DNA from: Cymodocea nodosa
Taxonomy: Eukaryota > Streptophyta > Magnoliopsida > Alismatales > Cymodoceaceae
Length of the DNA: 64,000 nucleotides
Assembly: GCA_036874045.1 (NCBI GenBank)
Contig: CM072336.1
Span: forward strand, 392,001-456,000
Direction: 5' to 3'
The notes beneath the pieces are model-generated. The model made no database searches. It was not told the DNA's origin and worked only from the letters and a program-made list of their open reading frames with translations. The position numbers and the translations under genes are program-made. Below are positions 18,001 to 29,020 of the stretch, in pieces. Positions within the stretch are counted from its first letter, which is position 1. Every line of letters begins with the position of its first letter.

Positions 18001-19574
18001 GATGTAGGCTAGGGCAGAGTAGTTCTTATCGCCCTTGTCACCCTATATGGAATGTTCCTTAAAAAGGAATTACAATTCCTCTCACGGGTGGCCCAATCAG
18101 GCCACTAGGTTCAAATCGGGCAAGCAAGAAAAGTGTTGTTAGGTCAGTCAGCCACATCACAACAATACATCTTTCAAGAAACCATAGGCATTGACCTTTA
18201 TCAAACTCAACATATTTTCCAAAGGAAACCAGTTCAATAAGACCAACATGAAAGCAAGGAAATAGAACTCTTTTGAAGAAAATGATGAATGGAAATATTG
18301 TTGCTACACCAAAACTAGGCAGGAATATGGGCCAAACCATGGGACCGGATTCAATTCCATATACACAACTTCTGTCATCAGGCCACCTTGATTTTCATCT
18401 TCTCTATCAATCAAATGTCTTCAATGGGCAAGCACTGATGGGAATAAATTTCTGGTTTGTGTTCACCAAGAGCCATGTTAAAAAAGTGAAAAAATGCACT
18501 TCTATCACTGTTCAAAAAAAGAATACACTACCATCTGTTTTGTCTTTTTTTTGAAATCATTACAATCCGTTTTGGTTGCTACTAATTGCAATCCTTGTAA
18601 AGGATATCATATGATTAAAATGGCAATGGTTTTCTATGACTTGATGATACGCTGACAATGATATTGAAAATTTAAATTTTGTAAAACAGAAATTGCAGGG
18701 CAAATTGACAATGGCAATGGTGGCATGTTGGAGACGTATCTGTTCAAGAAATACCATGTTGACCAATTTAGCTCATTCACAAACGTTCTCAACAAAATCT
18801 CACCCCTATTTGGGTATATATATTTCTAGAAATCATTAGTTTTTAATATACGGAGTTTCATGTTGAAAATTTCCATTTGGGAAATTTTGTTTTACTTTAA
18901 ATCTTTTGACGGCAGCGAAGGTGGGGATACCAGAGTTCCTAAATGCGGTGGGTAATGGAGTGGAGACCCATACGGAGAAGCTGGAAAAGGAGATAGGTGA
19001 CCTCCAGAAGCTATTAGTCACTCGAACCCTTCGGCTTAAAGAGCTTGGTGTCCCTTGTAAACATGTAAGTTTATCAATTACTATTTAGGATCCTCATTCA
19101 GACTTGAAAATTGACCTTTACATCAAATAACACCAAAATGTCACAAAATTTAGTAAATTACGCTGAAAAATTGTGTCGGACAATTTTCATGAATCATTGG
19201 GATATCATTTTGTTTTCATTGACGTTGGGTTTATTATAGGTTCTGTTTTACCATTTTCCAGTAATTTATGTCTTTACTAACTCTTGGCTGTCAGATGTAC
19301 ACCAAGTCATTGTGTGAAAAAGACAACTCCGTAGATTACGTCTCAGCTTTTGATATTTTCTTCTTTTCCAGAATGTATATTCCTCAGTCATGAGTTATAT
19401 TTATGTTGAACTGCTAAAAATGCAACATAGGCTTCCATGGCAGCTCCTCTCATTTTGTTTTTTTTTTGTTTTTTTGTGTTTTTACAGAGAAAGCTTATTC
19501 TAAGATTCACACACAAATACCGGCTTGGACTTTGGAGGCCCCGAGCTGATGATGCTCAGAAGAAGGCCGCTTGA
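15064..19574 (+). CDS. IGR-motif mitochondrial small-subunit ribosomal protein (mS41/FYV4 type)
   Basis: Three exons: 15064-15106, 18916-19064 and 19488-19574, giving 92 residues. Exon 2 carries GIPEFLNAVG and LLVTRTLRLKELGVPCKH. Exon 3 carries RKLILRFTHKYRLGLWRPRA. Together they form the IGR motif of the FYV4/mS41 family, a protein of the mitochondrial ribosomal small subunit. Exons 2 and 3 are certain. Exon 1 is inferred: its ATG opens a short Arg-containing, presequence-like stretch (MVAGVCLRVYGIFR) and its donor AGAG|GTTCC gives the right phase. A second donor (TACG|GTATC, exon end 15094) also keeps frame and would remove four residues. Intron 1 is 3.8 kb, very long for so small a protein. 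No TGGGCC cluster was seen upstream. Confidence 0.8.
15107..18915 (+). other. Intron 1 of the mS41 gene
   Basis: It is AT-rich with no recognisable gene inside. Around 15757-15900 there are CACAAAC and TTTCCTTTCTATCA motifs like those of the MITE-like elements at 3583 and 52871, possibly a fragment of the same family. The segment 17600-18500 is less AT-rich and contains a short direct repeat (separate entry). It may be old inserted sequence, but I could not match it to a family. Confidence 0.4.
17942..18017 (+). repeat. Two-copy 38-base tandem repeat
   Basis: Copies at 17942-17979 and 17980-18017 both start AAGGAGGTTCATGTTGGCA and end with TAGGCTAGG plus four or five bases. They differ at a handful of positions. 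Confidence 0.8.
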
Positions 19575-20501
19575 CATCGCTTAATTGTGAATTATGGTGC
19601 TTTAAAGAAAGAAAGAATCATGATATTTGTGTTTCCATGACCCTATTTGATGAAATTTCTCTGTACTCTTTAGTGATAGCGGATCAATCATGGTCGTTTG
19701 CTTTTGTTTGATAACCTATCATGACGCCTGCTGTGGACGGTATTCATTCCTTAGCAAGTACCGACATCTGAATGCATGCACGTGACAGCCCATAAGAGAA
19801 CCACTTGTTCTCCATACATGTAAATCGATCTCTTCTTCCTAGTTTTCATTAAGATTCAAGTTTGTTATAAAAAGAAGAAGTTAGGATTTTCTGGAAATCG
19901 AGCTGAAAGCTAGTCCTTTGCCCTTCTGACCAAAATATTGCAAAAAAACGTCAGATGGAAGGCCGTGATGCGTTAAATTGCAGGGGGTTTAGTTTGTGAA
20001 GGGAACTTGCGGTCTTCTCTGACTTTATTTTTGTTTGCTTCTCCAAAACGGCATGCTGCATGCCGTGTGCGGAGAAGGAAGCTCACAAGAAGGTGTGCCC
20101 TTGGATTTGTTGGTTCTCGAGCGAGAAAAGCTTTGCTCTTTGCCCTACCACATGCTTTTGCCCATGACTCCTTGGACAGCGTTTCTTTGTATTCGCACCG
20201 GAGACGTGAAGGAGAAACAATAACAGTAGCGCGTTCATATTCTCAAAAAACTCAGGTCTGTGTACAAGAGAACATACATGCCAAATGAGACCAATTTTAC
20301 AGGCGAAAATGCATGGGATTCTCCCCATGCGTACGTGATTTGCAGGATGAAAATGTTAGGTACATCGGTACTAGAAGAAATAAATAAAAGTAAAAAAAAA
20401 GGTGGCGAAGCTGGAATATGAACATCTGAACCTCAAAACAAAACTCAGTCCATCGCGATGTCATGATCGCCCAGGCATTGGAAAATTGAGATGCTCTTGC
20501 A
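19575..20501. other. Convergent 3' regions of the mS41 and membrane-protein genes
   Basis: The two flanking genes are transcribed towards each other. This stretch holds their 3' UTRs and a short spacer. I see no further gene; the open frames around 20007-20290 resemble nothing known to me. Confidence 0.5.
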
Positions 20502-23500
20502 TCAATCATCACCTTCGCCATCTGAACAAGGCATCTGCTCTATATGTCACTGCATCAGAAAAAGGAACTCACCGTGACAAGTGCCCCAAAGAGACAACCA
20601 TATAGGTGAAGATACGTGACGCTTTTCGGTTTGTTCACGAGATTTGTTTTCACCTCACATATGCTTCAAAAAGTAAAGAGAAAGAACTTAATCCATGAAG
20701 ACCAGAATAAGGCGAGGTAAAAATATGGAAGGCTCAGAAAGAATGTGCAGGGTTCATCGGACGTATTGCGACGATCTAAAGGAATTAAAGAGAGCCCAAT
20801 TTCAAAACTTCAAAGAACGTCGTACTTGGGGATGCCGAGCTGGTATAACTAGTAACGCCTCCAGAAGTGTTCTTGTAAAATTGAACTGAAATCAATCCTC
20901 CGCTACTTCCTACGGGAGAGATGGGAGAACCCACGAAGCTCAAATTTGAACCGCTCCTTGAACTAAATCCTGTGACAAGTCAATCAGACAACCCCTCAAT
21001 ATCACTGAAGTATTTTGACGAAGTTAACTTTATTTTAAACGCTACAATTTAGCAGATTTATAAAAACATTGGATTTCACTAAATTGTGAAATCTTACAAG
21101 ATATTGCAAGCTACGTGGTTCAGACATATGTCTTTCGATCAGTTTTTGAGCAATGTGAAAATATGTTAAGAACATGATGATAGATAGCTAGCTGTTGGGC
21201 ACGTACAAAAGTGCCATAAAATTGGAATCTAAATGAAACAATCAGTTCTCAATCATTACTTGTCAATAATTCCAGCAGCTTCAGTGACTCTGTGTAAAAC
21301 AACATTGAGTTAACGGAAACAAAATTGTCTTTGGTGTCCAAAAAGTGGTGTTAAGGATGTTGTTTTGAATTCCATTCGCTGCCAGTTTCATTCTGCAAAT
21401 TTCAATTTCTAAAATAATTTCAAATATTCCAGTTCACGCTACACGCAATCAGTAATCTCTATACAACACCAACTAATGTGGAAACAAGCTTTTACCATCG
21501 ATCTGTAAAAGTATATATAATGTATGCAATTTGCACAAAATAATCTTACACTTGAAGCTGTGAAACTAAGCATGAACTTGTGGAGAAGATACATAAGAAT
21601 CAAGAGAATGAAGTAACACAAGTAGAATGGTAGTTTCTTTTTGAAAGAGAAAGCAGAATGGTAGTTGAGCACACATAATTACAGACTGAAGAAGTGGATC
21701 GGGAATTTGTCGTTATGGAAAAATCTATCATCTATAGAAACCAACCTCCCCATCATGGAGGTAAGGTTATGTATAATTAGACTCTCCACATACCCCTCCA
21801 TTGGTGAGAACCTCATTCACTGAATTTAACCTCTAGAAGAATCTGTCATCAAAAGAGAATCTCAATTTTGCAAGAAACACATATTAATGGACCATGTTTT
21901 ATAATCAAGAATATCAGGCAAGAAAGAAACTACATGCTCAAGTGAAATGCAACAAAAGATGCATTAAAAATTGAGTGCATTTAGAAAAGGGAAATGCAAC
22001 TCTAATAGAGAGGATAACGAGAAACAAATGTCTAAGCTAGCATATTTCCTTGCTGAAAGGATCTAATCCAAACCTCATGTGAAACAACAATTTGAGAATG
22101 ACATTCGGGAATTCTTTCAAAGAGGACATGACACTAGTCAGAGAAGTAATAACATCACCAAAAAATTCTTTTTGCCTATTTGTGCAAAAGAAAAAAAATT
22201 GTAGAAATTTAAGAGTCCCCTCTGAGTTAGGGTTCTGTTTAGGTCATGCACTCAACTTGATATAAGTATTAGTAAGCTAGGCACATGCATCTGCAGTTTC
22301 TAGATAACTGAATGGTGGCAGAACAGATCTTCTCACAAGTACAAAACATGCTTGGACTGAAAAACTTGCTAAAAGAAGGCACCGAATGAAAATAAGAGGA
22401 ACACAAATGTGTATGCACAAAACAAGTCCAAAGGACATAAAAATGATAAGAAGAAATATAAATGAAGCAGTACTGACAGAGACAAACACAGTAGTACGGA
22501 AAAAAAAATTTAAAAAAAAAAAAATTACAAAGAAGCATTAAGGACTTGATTAATTATTGTTTTTCGATAATGATAATAATTTTACATTCTCTAGAATTTA
22601 AATCCTAAGGAGAGTTACGAGCGTTGCTGCATCTATCCAACCACAGTAGCTTAGTTAGTTAGAAGCAGTGATATTTGTAGCTTCCATTAAAGTTCAAATA
22701 AATGTGATAATAATAATGAATCGATTGATTATTGTGGTTCTACATTGAGGCATTGCAAGTTTGTTGAGCTATGTATAGTGACTCGTCTAAAAAGCAATTC
22801 CACCTAACATGATATGGACAAGAATTAATTAAAGTCTTCTATGAAATGTATATATTGTATAATGGCCAAAATTCACTATAGTAAATGCAATTCTGTTTTT
22901 CAGCACTGAATTATCAAAAGGGGTTATTTTATGAATATTAAGCAAAACGAATTTCCAATGTATGACAAAGGAATCCAAGATAATTTATAAAAAATGCAAG
23001 CAATGCATAAATACTATAATGGTGATAAAATGGTACAAAGAACTAAAAGCTGTTACAGATGGAAGTGAGAAACGAAATACCTTGCCAGAACATTACAAAA
23101 CAGAAGATAACTGTGATAACCAAGGCCCATATGCTACTGGTAGAAGATGAAGATTTGGCACTCTTCATCTTTTTCAAGGCTTTCATTCGCTCAACCCTTG
23201 CCCGCTTCGACACAGCAAGATCTGTAAACTCCCTAACGAGCTTTTCTTTAGCAGCATCAAGTGAAGGAGGTTTTGGAGGTCGTGGTGGTCTGGGAGGCTT
23301 TTTACAATTCTTCTTCTTTGGCTTCTCAGAGCCCGTCTTTTTGTCCGAAACAATTGCATTCTCCAAATCCCCAAACTTACCGTTGCCCTGCAAGCCTCCA
23401 TCGGCAACGCTTACCGTAGTAGAAATGGGAACACCTCCACTGAAGCTTATGGCTTCTCCATCTGTAATGGAACCATCAATACTAGCATTGGCATATCCGC

Positions 23501-23636
23501 TCCAAATCTTATTCAACTCCCGACTTGTATGTTTTTCGCTGTTAATGCCAACCCTGGACGATTCTTCTCTCCTGGCGTTCACACCACTTCCAAAGTCAAT
23601 AATAACTTCTGTTTCTCTCGAACACCTATCGTCCAT
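20502..23636 (-). CDS. Plant-specific single-pass membrane protein with a Pro-rich stretch, function unknown
   Basis: Minus-strand exons: 23636-23081, 20969-20826 and 20539-20502, giving about 245 residues. Exon 1 encodes a polar N-terminus, a basic Pro-rich stretch (KKPPRPPRPPKPP, about 112-123), a Lys/Arg-rich helix (SKRARVERMKALKKMKSAK) and a hydrophobic segment at about 168-186 (WALVITVIFCFVMF). Exon 2 encodes a Ser/Gly-rich part with GGLISVQFYKN; exon 3 a short acidic tail ending DGEGDD. The layout matches a plant-only family annotated as transmembrane or hypothetical protein. If the donor at 23080 were not used, the frame would stop at 23043; if the exon 2 donor were not used, it would run to 20785. 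The first ATG of the frame is at 23636. A conserved-looking LHDLEG lies just upstream in the same frame, so the true N-terminus may come from an earlier exon. Function unknown. Confidence 0.7.
21745..21835 (+). mobile_element. Decayed Au-SINE-like 3' part
   Basis: GAGGTAAGGTTATGTATAAT, then AGACTCTCCACATACCCCTC and GGTGAGAACCTCATTCACTG, follow the order of the 3' half of Au-type SINEs (GGTAAGGCTGCGTACA, AGACCCTCCCCAGACCCC, GCGGGAGCCTCGTGCACTGG) with many transitions. It lies in the long intron of the membrane-protein gene, opposite to its transcription. No tail or target-site duplication could be made out. Confidence 0.5.
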
Positions 23637-25289
23637 TAGAACACCTTCTAAATCATGCAACCTGGTTCTTTTCAAGCATCACATGCAAAATCCAAAAGAT
23701 CCACCAGAAACCCAACTTGCAAAAATCTCATCTTCCTCGTGCAACAAAAAAAAAATTCCCCTCGTCAAAAATCTGCACCAACGGTCAAAAAGCTTTATAA
23801 AGAAGCAATTCTTCCAAAGCAAGCCGAACCCTGCAAAACAATGAACACAAAATCCATCCCCATGAATACAAGAAAATGAGGAGCATAAAAGGATACTGCA
23901 GCTATAAATCCCAATCAAATGCTGGGGAACAAAGAGTGCAGAACTAGCAACAACGGGTATTTTCCTCGTACCACCATACCAAGGACACAACGAAGGAATC
24001 GAAAGGTAAACCCAAATAGACAAAAGGCACACAATACCCAAGTTGAAAATTGGGATGGGCAGCGTGTGGCGAACGAGAAAACCTTCCACTCCTTGGAAAG
24101 AGGGATCGATCTGAGGAGGAGGAGGAGGAGGAGGAGGAGGAATGATCGTCGTCAAAGCAAAGAAGGCCAACGCAGTAGGATTTTTGGGATGGATCCCAAA
24201 GCGATGGTGTCCGTCTGGTGGAGTCGTTGGAAAGATGAGACGGGGAAAGGGGAAGTCCTGGTTTATGGTGACAACCATCGGCGCCGACCGGAATTCTGGT
24301 GTGACCGGGCCCAGGCGGACCGCGACTGCTTTGCGATCACAGCCGTTGGGTTTTCCTTATTTACGATGGATAAGCTCCGCAATTGTGGTTCGACCGCACT
24401 CTTTCTTTCTCAATACCCAGCCAGCCAACCAACCAACCAACCAACCAGTTTTTTTCTTTTTTAAAAAAAAACTTTTTAAACCCGGCGGAATGTGCAATAA
24501 CTTTTGGATAATTCCGACCGGGTCCAAACAACTCCTGGCCACAATAGTAATTTACACTGACAACGATCACATATATATATATATAACCGTGCATTTGGTA
24601 AAAATATATATAGAAATTTTTATTTTATTTTATTTTATTTTATTGGAAAAACGTTTGTTTAATACATCAAAACTAAAACCGGCGAGAGTAGAATTAATGC
24701 ACTCCTTCCCGACACTATACAATTCTGATCAACAGATATATATACGCGCGTACTGACGGACATTTAATTTGACAAATTTTTTTGAAGTATTAGCAATCAA
24801 TTAATGATGATCTCATGCTTTAATCTGTACGGCCGGGCTACTTGTAGATGCGGTACGTATTTGATGATTAGCACGGGGTTGATCGATCACCTTAACTTAA
24901 TTTATCCCAAATGCACTTCCCACCGACCAACTTACAACTTGATTGGAGCAAATCAGATTTCAGTTGGATCAAATTCGATCGCACCAGTCTAATTTGTTAT
25001 CGTCAAATTATGCTGTTGATTAACTTGTCATGATCTTTTAATTCTTGTTCCGACAACGACATTTCCGGAAAACAAATGAAGCACCGTCATCGCTCGCGTA
25101 TATATTACCACTCCGAAAAAATAAATAAATAGATGAGTAGACAATTCCACGTTGAAATTTTCATTTCGTCCTTCCCAAGCAAACCGTGGTCGTCCGTCCA
25201 GACTCTTCCGAGTCCCTCCCTCTTCCTCCTGTTTATTTATGCACCTATCACCTCCCTCCAATAATGCAGCCCTCCGCAACACCACCAGC
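23637..25289. other. Divergent spacer between the membrane-protein and calmodulin-like genes
   Basis: The part 23640-24300 is probably the leader and promoter of the minus-strand membrane-protein gene. It contains a GAG microsatellite (24113-24140), open by chance on both strands. Further right are an AACC repeat (about 24425-24447), an AT repeat (24570-24584) and a TTTTA repeat (about 24619-24642). The last 150 bases before 25290 are the probable leader of the calmodulin-like gene. An in-frame ATG at 25239 would add 17 residues. No other gene seen. Confidence 0.5.
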
Positions 25290-25754
25290 ATGAGCCCCTC
25301 GGATCGACACCACGGCATCGCCTCCGAATTCCGGCCAGCTTTCGACGCGATGGACGCGGACCGCGACGGCAAGATCGGCGCAGACGACCTCAAGGCACTG
25401 TCCGTCGTGGCGGAGGCGGACATCGGGGGCATGATCGCCGCGGCCGACGCAGACCGGAAAGGGTACGTGGAGTTGGAGGAGTTCGAGAGGGTTCTGGGGG
25501 TGGAGAGTGGCGGCGGCAGTAAGAGGCGGCTCATGAAGGAAGCGTTCCGAGTGATGGACCGGGACGGGGACGGGAAGGTGGGGTTTAGGGATCTGAGGGA
25601 GCACTTGGCGGAGGTGGTGGGGATGACGACGGTGGGGGACGACGAGGTCAGGGCCATGATCGCCGTGGCGGGTGGGGACGGAGTCGACGGAGGGGTTGGG
25701 TTCGATGGGCTTGTGCGGATCCTGGCCGTCGATGCGGATGCCATGTGTGTGTGA
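25290..25754 (+). CDS. Calmodulin-like EF-hand protein (CML/CP1-like)
   Basis: Single exon, 154 residues, very GC-rich in third positions. EF-hand loops: 22-33 (DADRDGKIGADD), 53-64 (DADRKGYVELEE) and 90-101 (DRDGDGKVGFRD, with Asp rather than Glu in the last position). A fourth hand near 125-140 has lost most ligands. The protein is therefore likely to bind two or three Ca ions and act as a calcium sensor; partners are unknown. The N-terminus (FRPAFDAMDADRDGKI) recalls plant calcium-binding protein CP1, but I cannot place it in a CML subgroup. I chose ATG 25290 because EF1 then begins at the normal distance; ATG 25239 is in frame and possible. The C-terminus (DADAMCV) has no clear prenylation box. 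Confidence 0.88.
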   Translation: MSPSDRHHGIASEFRPAFDAMDADRDGKIGADDLKALSVVAEADIGGMIAAADADRKGYVELEEFERVLGVESGGGSKRRLMKEAFRVMDRDGDGKVGFRDLREHLAEVVGMTTVGDDEVRAMIAVAGGDGVDGGVGFDGLVRILAVDADAMCV

Positions 25755-25897
25755 TCAGGCTCTTGATTGAATCCATGTTGTTGGAGATGGTAGATTTGTA
25801 ATATTGTTACGAGATGATGAGGAAGGATTAATAATGGGAATACACCACACTAGTAACGGTACACCCCCTCCACCTCTCGATAAGTTCACGCAGTGTC

Positions 25898-25932
<35 letters not shown>

Positions 25933-27079
25933 GACCTGGACCTGGACCTGGACCTGGACCTGGTTGGCGACCACGGATCCCAAGGACCAGCACGTGCAGG
26001 TCGTCCGCCGACACCAACACATGTCCCCACTCCACATACTTCCAGCTGGCTCAGTGGTTCCTCCTCCATCATTCCGCCCCCGAGCACTCATCCACCACCA
26101 GTCGTCGTCGTCGTCATCGTCGTCGGTCTCCTGCAGCGGACTAGCATGAACTGTGAGGGTGCGATCCATGAATCAATCATCCGCCTATTATTTACTGTCC
26201 TTCCAAAAATGTCGCAATATTCTTCCTGAGTTTTTGGGCCACCTTTGCTTAGTTAAATGGTCCCGATTTTCACGTAATCGAGTAAATTGACTTAATTAAA
26301 TGCAATGTTTACGTCGCTATAAGTAAGTTAATTCCATGATCTTACCAAAGTCGGTATTTATGTATAATCAAGACCGGAGATGTTGATTCGATCGAGTGTT
26401 GAGGGTTGAAGTTTCGGTGTAGGGCTCTTAAACTTTGCATTAAAATATTTACCGCGCGCGTTGAAAAAAAGAAGGAAATTTAAATTGAAAAGTAAGTTAG
26501 GTGAGGGAGCCGTGCAGCATATGATCAGATCTGCAGTTGAAAAAGATCGCAGGTCAAAGGCTTTCTTTCTGATGTACGTACACGTTTATTTAAATCAATC
26601 CAAGCTGGATACATAGATAGATCAGATTTTTAGATGAGTCGTTAGATGCATGTTATGAAGTTGTTGACGAAGATTTTCCGTTGATTTCTAAGATATAGTT
26701 AAATTTTCATGATATACTACGTCCTTGCGAAATCACGTTCATGTAATTAAATAAGATCGTTCAAAAAAAAAAAAAAAAACCACATTAATATCAGATAGGC
26801 ATACATCTTGTTACCAACACATGCATGTGCAGCAAAATGTACGAACTTCTCGTTATTACCAATTAACACATGTGCAAACAATTAATTAAATAAAACACCG
26901 CACCTTCCTCTTTATTATTATATACATAGAGATACACACGATACACCCACGAGTAGCACCACCAGTCCACCATCGTCACTTCTTCTGACTTCTCCCCCTC
27001 GTCGCCGGAACCACCTTCCTCTTTCGGTCGATCCCCACCGGCCACCCGCCCTCCAACTCCGGCTGAACGCATCGACGAG
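25755..27079. other. Spacer and probable promoter/leader of the bHLH gene
   Basis: It holds two simple repeats (separate entry), a GTC/GTCGTC run at about 26101-26126 and an A run at 26764-26780. Near 26917 there is a TATA-like TTATATACATAG, about 550 bases before the bHLH start codon. Pyrimidine-rich, leader-like sequence then follows to 27079. No gene recognised. Confidence 0.45.
25901..25963 (+). repeat. Compound microsatellite (AT)15 and (GGACCT)5
   Basis: Fifteen AT units at 25901-25930, one C, then five perfect GGACCT units at 25932-25961 followed by GG. Confidence 0.97.
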
Positions 27080-27363
27080 GTAATTTAATCGACTTATCCT
27101 GTCCGCACCTCCTTCGATCACCATCGCTCGTCCTTCACCTCTCCTCTCGACGCCCTGTTCAAATCGACTTATCCTGATTTTTTATTTTTTTTCCCCCTTC
27201 TATATATATATATATATATAGTCCTTGATGCATGCTCTAACAAACTTGCGCTTGATTTTGTTTTCTAGTTTTTGTTCTGCATCTTTCTCTGTTTTCTCCG
27301 ACGATCGACCTAGATCTCTCGATTTGATTCCATGTTGCTGCCCTGTTGCTCTCTCTCGTGCAG
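27080..27363 (+). other. Probable 5' UTR intron of the bHLH gene
   Basis: GACGAG|GTAATT at 27080 and a T-rich tract followed by CTCGTGCAG ending at 27363 make a plausible leader intron. An AT microsatellite lies at 27203-27220. This is inferred from splice signals only. Confidence 0.45.
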
Positions 27364-27407
27364 GAATCAGTCAGTCAGCGTCATCTTCTTCGTCCACAGA
27401 GTATTCA

Positions 27408-27483
27408 ATGCATCAACAATAAGAAGCATGAATTTGCTTTGATGTTCTCGACTCACGAACGTCGTCATGGATGTTGGTCTTGA
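27408..27483 (+). promoter_or_regulatory. Three short uORFs, the last overlapping the bHLH start
   Basis: uORF1 27408-27422 (4 codons plus stop), uORF2 27428-27442 (4 codons plus stop) and uORF3 27442-27483 (13 codons plus stop). The stop of uORF2 overlaps the ATG of uORF3 (TGATG). uORF3 runs over the main ATG at 27467 in another frame. Such leaders usually lower translation of the main frame; here that is inference. Confidence 0.75.
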
Positions 27484-27498
27484 TCTACCCCCGATGGA

Positions 27499-27536
<38 letters not shown>

Positions 27537-28135
27537 TGTCGGAAGCAAATGCTGTTCGAGAAGATAGCGAGAACAGAGTCGTCCCCAAGCCGCCCATAGA
27601 GACGATGAGGAAGAGGGAGGTCTACTCGCCTCCGTTGCGGTGGAGGACGGAGACGGAGCAGCAGATCTACTCCTCGAAGCTCTTCCACGCGCTCCGTCGG
27701 GTTAACAGCTCGTACCCGGCGTCTCCGGCCCGTGCGCGCGCCGTCCGCAAGGCCGCCGACCGGGCCCTGGCGTTCACCGCCGGAGGGAGGACAAGGTGGA
27801 GCCGAGCGATCCTGCTGTCCAACCACCGCGCGCTGAGACCGAAGGCCATCAGGCGGAGGCCATCGATGTCGACGAGCGGGGCGAGTAAAGCGCAGAGTAT
27901 GATGGCGGCGGCGTCGAGAGAGGGAGGAGCGGCGCCTTCGCTGGATAGAAAGGGAAAGGTGCTTGGCAGACTCGTTCCCGGGTGCCGGAAGTTGCCGTTC
28001 CCGGCGCTTCTCGATGAGACGTCGGATTATATTGCAGCTCTCCAGATGCAGGTGAGGACGATGACGGCCCTCGCCAACATCCTCACTTCTTCCTCCTCTT
28101 CTGCGGCCGCCGTCGCCACCACAATATTCACGTGA
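27467..28135 (+). CDS. Atypical bHLH regulator of the AIF/IBH1-like group
   Basis: Single exon, 222 residues, GC-rich. Residues 12-23 are twelve Thr encoded by a pure ACG repeat. The middle has YSSKLFHALRRV followed by ARAVRKAADRALAFTAGGRTRWSRAIL, the conserved N-terminal helices of AtbHLH147-150/AIF and IBH1-type proteins. The C-terminal half has VLGRLVPGCRKLPFPALLDE and YIAALQMQV, the helix-loop-helix without a proper basic region. Members do not bind DNA themselves. They sequester growth-promoting bHLH factors in brassinosteroid and cell-elongation control; this is family knowledge. Three uORFs precede the start (separate entry). ATG 27467 is the first in frame after upstream stops. Which AIF member it is cannot be decided by eye. 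Confidence 0.88.
27500..27535 (+). repeat. Coding microsatellite (ACG)12
   Basis: Twelve identical ACG codons encode Thr12-Thr23 of the bHLH protein. Pure codon repeats are length-unstable, so the Thr count probably varies between individuals. Confidence 0.95.
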
Positions 28136-28284
28136 ACATCTATCCCGGCTTGGATGGATCGGAACATCTCGGATTCAGTGGATGGGTTGGTTGGTTGGTT
28201 TCTTTCTTTCTTTTTTTAAAAAATTAGGTTTCTTTTTTGTGCTCGTCGTTTTCTCGGTTTTCAATGTCGTCGCCTACCTATTTA

Positions 28285-28323
28285 GGATGGATGGATGGAT
28301 GGATGGATGGATGGATGGATGGA
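28285..28323 (+). repeat. Microsatellite (GGAT)9
   Basis: Nine GGAT units plus GGA in the 3' UTR region of the bHLH gene, about 150 bases after the stop codon. Confidence 0.95.
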
Positions 28324-29018
28324 CGCTTTTCTCCGTCGTGTCTTTAATTTGCCTGCCCTGTTTTTTTTGTCGAGTCGAGGACAACACTAGAACCCCTGGG
28401 TCCTCTTTTTGATGTGCATTGGGAATTAATTTGTTGTATGTGGCGTTGTCGATGCATCTCTAAAGCTCGATCGATGGCATTAAATTTGTTGGGGGATGAA
28501 TAAAACCGATCGATGGCTTCGTTTTGTTACACATGCATGCATATCCCGTGTTTGAAATTTTGTTTTCTAACCAGCCACCGGCAAATCTGCTTCCTCGCTT
28601 TCTTGGCTGCGTGAGTGCGATAATTGTTTGATCATTCATTGCAGCTGGTTGGTAAATTACAGTTAATGATCATGGAGGGACCGTTCATCTGCTGGTGCCA
28701 GTGAAGTTGCATGTTACAAGTACTCGATCGATCTGCCCATTCCAGCCGAACGGCAACATCAAGTAATAATGACACCACCGCCGTGCCGGGCACCAGCTAG
28801 GTAGCTATGGAGATGGACAGAGCATGTTTCGTTTCGTGAACGGTTGCAGCTGCAGCGGTTACAATAATATCATCATCATCGTCATCTTTAGGTTTAGGTT
28901 TGGATGATTTGATGATGACGATGAGACGGAGAAGACTAGTCAGTGAGTGAGTGAGTGATGGAAGGGGGCAGTGGAACGGCACATGCTCACGTGGTCGTTT
29001 GTCGTCGTAAATCTGAGT

Positions 29019-29020
<2 letters not shown>

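Noticed and set aside
18095..18125. GGTTCAAATC, like a tRNA T-loop
   Set aside because: No matching acceptor stem, D-arm or anticodon arm could be folded around it.
23059..23844. 261-codon plus-strand frame
   Set aside because: It is the antisense shadow of exon 1 of the minus-strand membrane protein, whose Pro-rich, basic and hydrophobic parts and downstream exons fit a known family layout.
23679..24278. 199-codon minus-strand frame with a Pro run
   Set aside because: The Pro run is the GAG/CTC microsatellite read in one frame; the rest looks like leader and promoter sequence with no family resemblance.
25804..26229. Frames through the AT and GGACCT repeats
   Set aside because: Runs of Tyr-Ile and Asp-Leu are microsatellite translations.
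27485..27826. Antisense frame with an Arg run in the bHLH gene
   Set aside because: Shadow of the ACG repeat and GC-rich coding strand of the bHLH.
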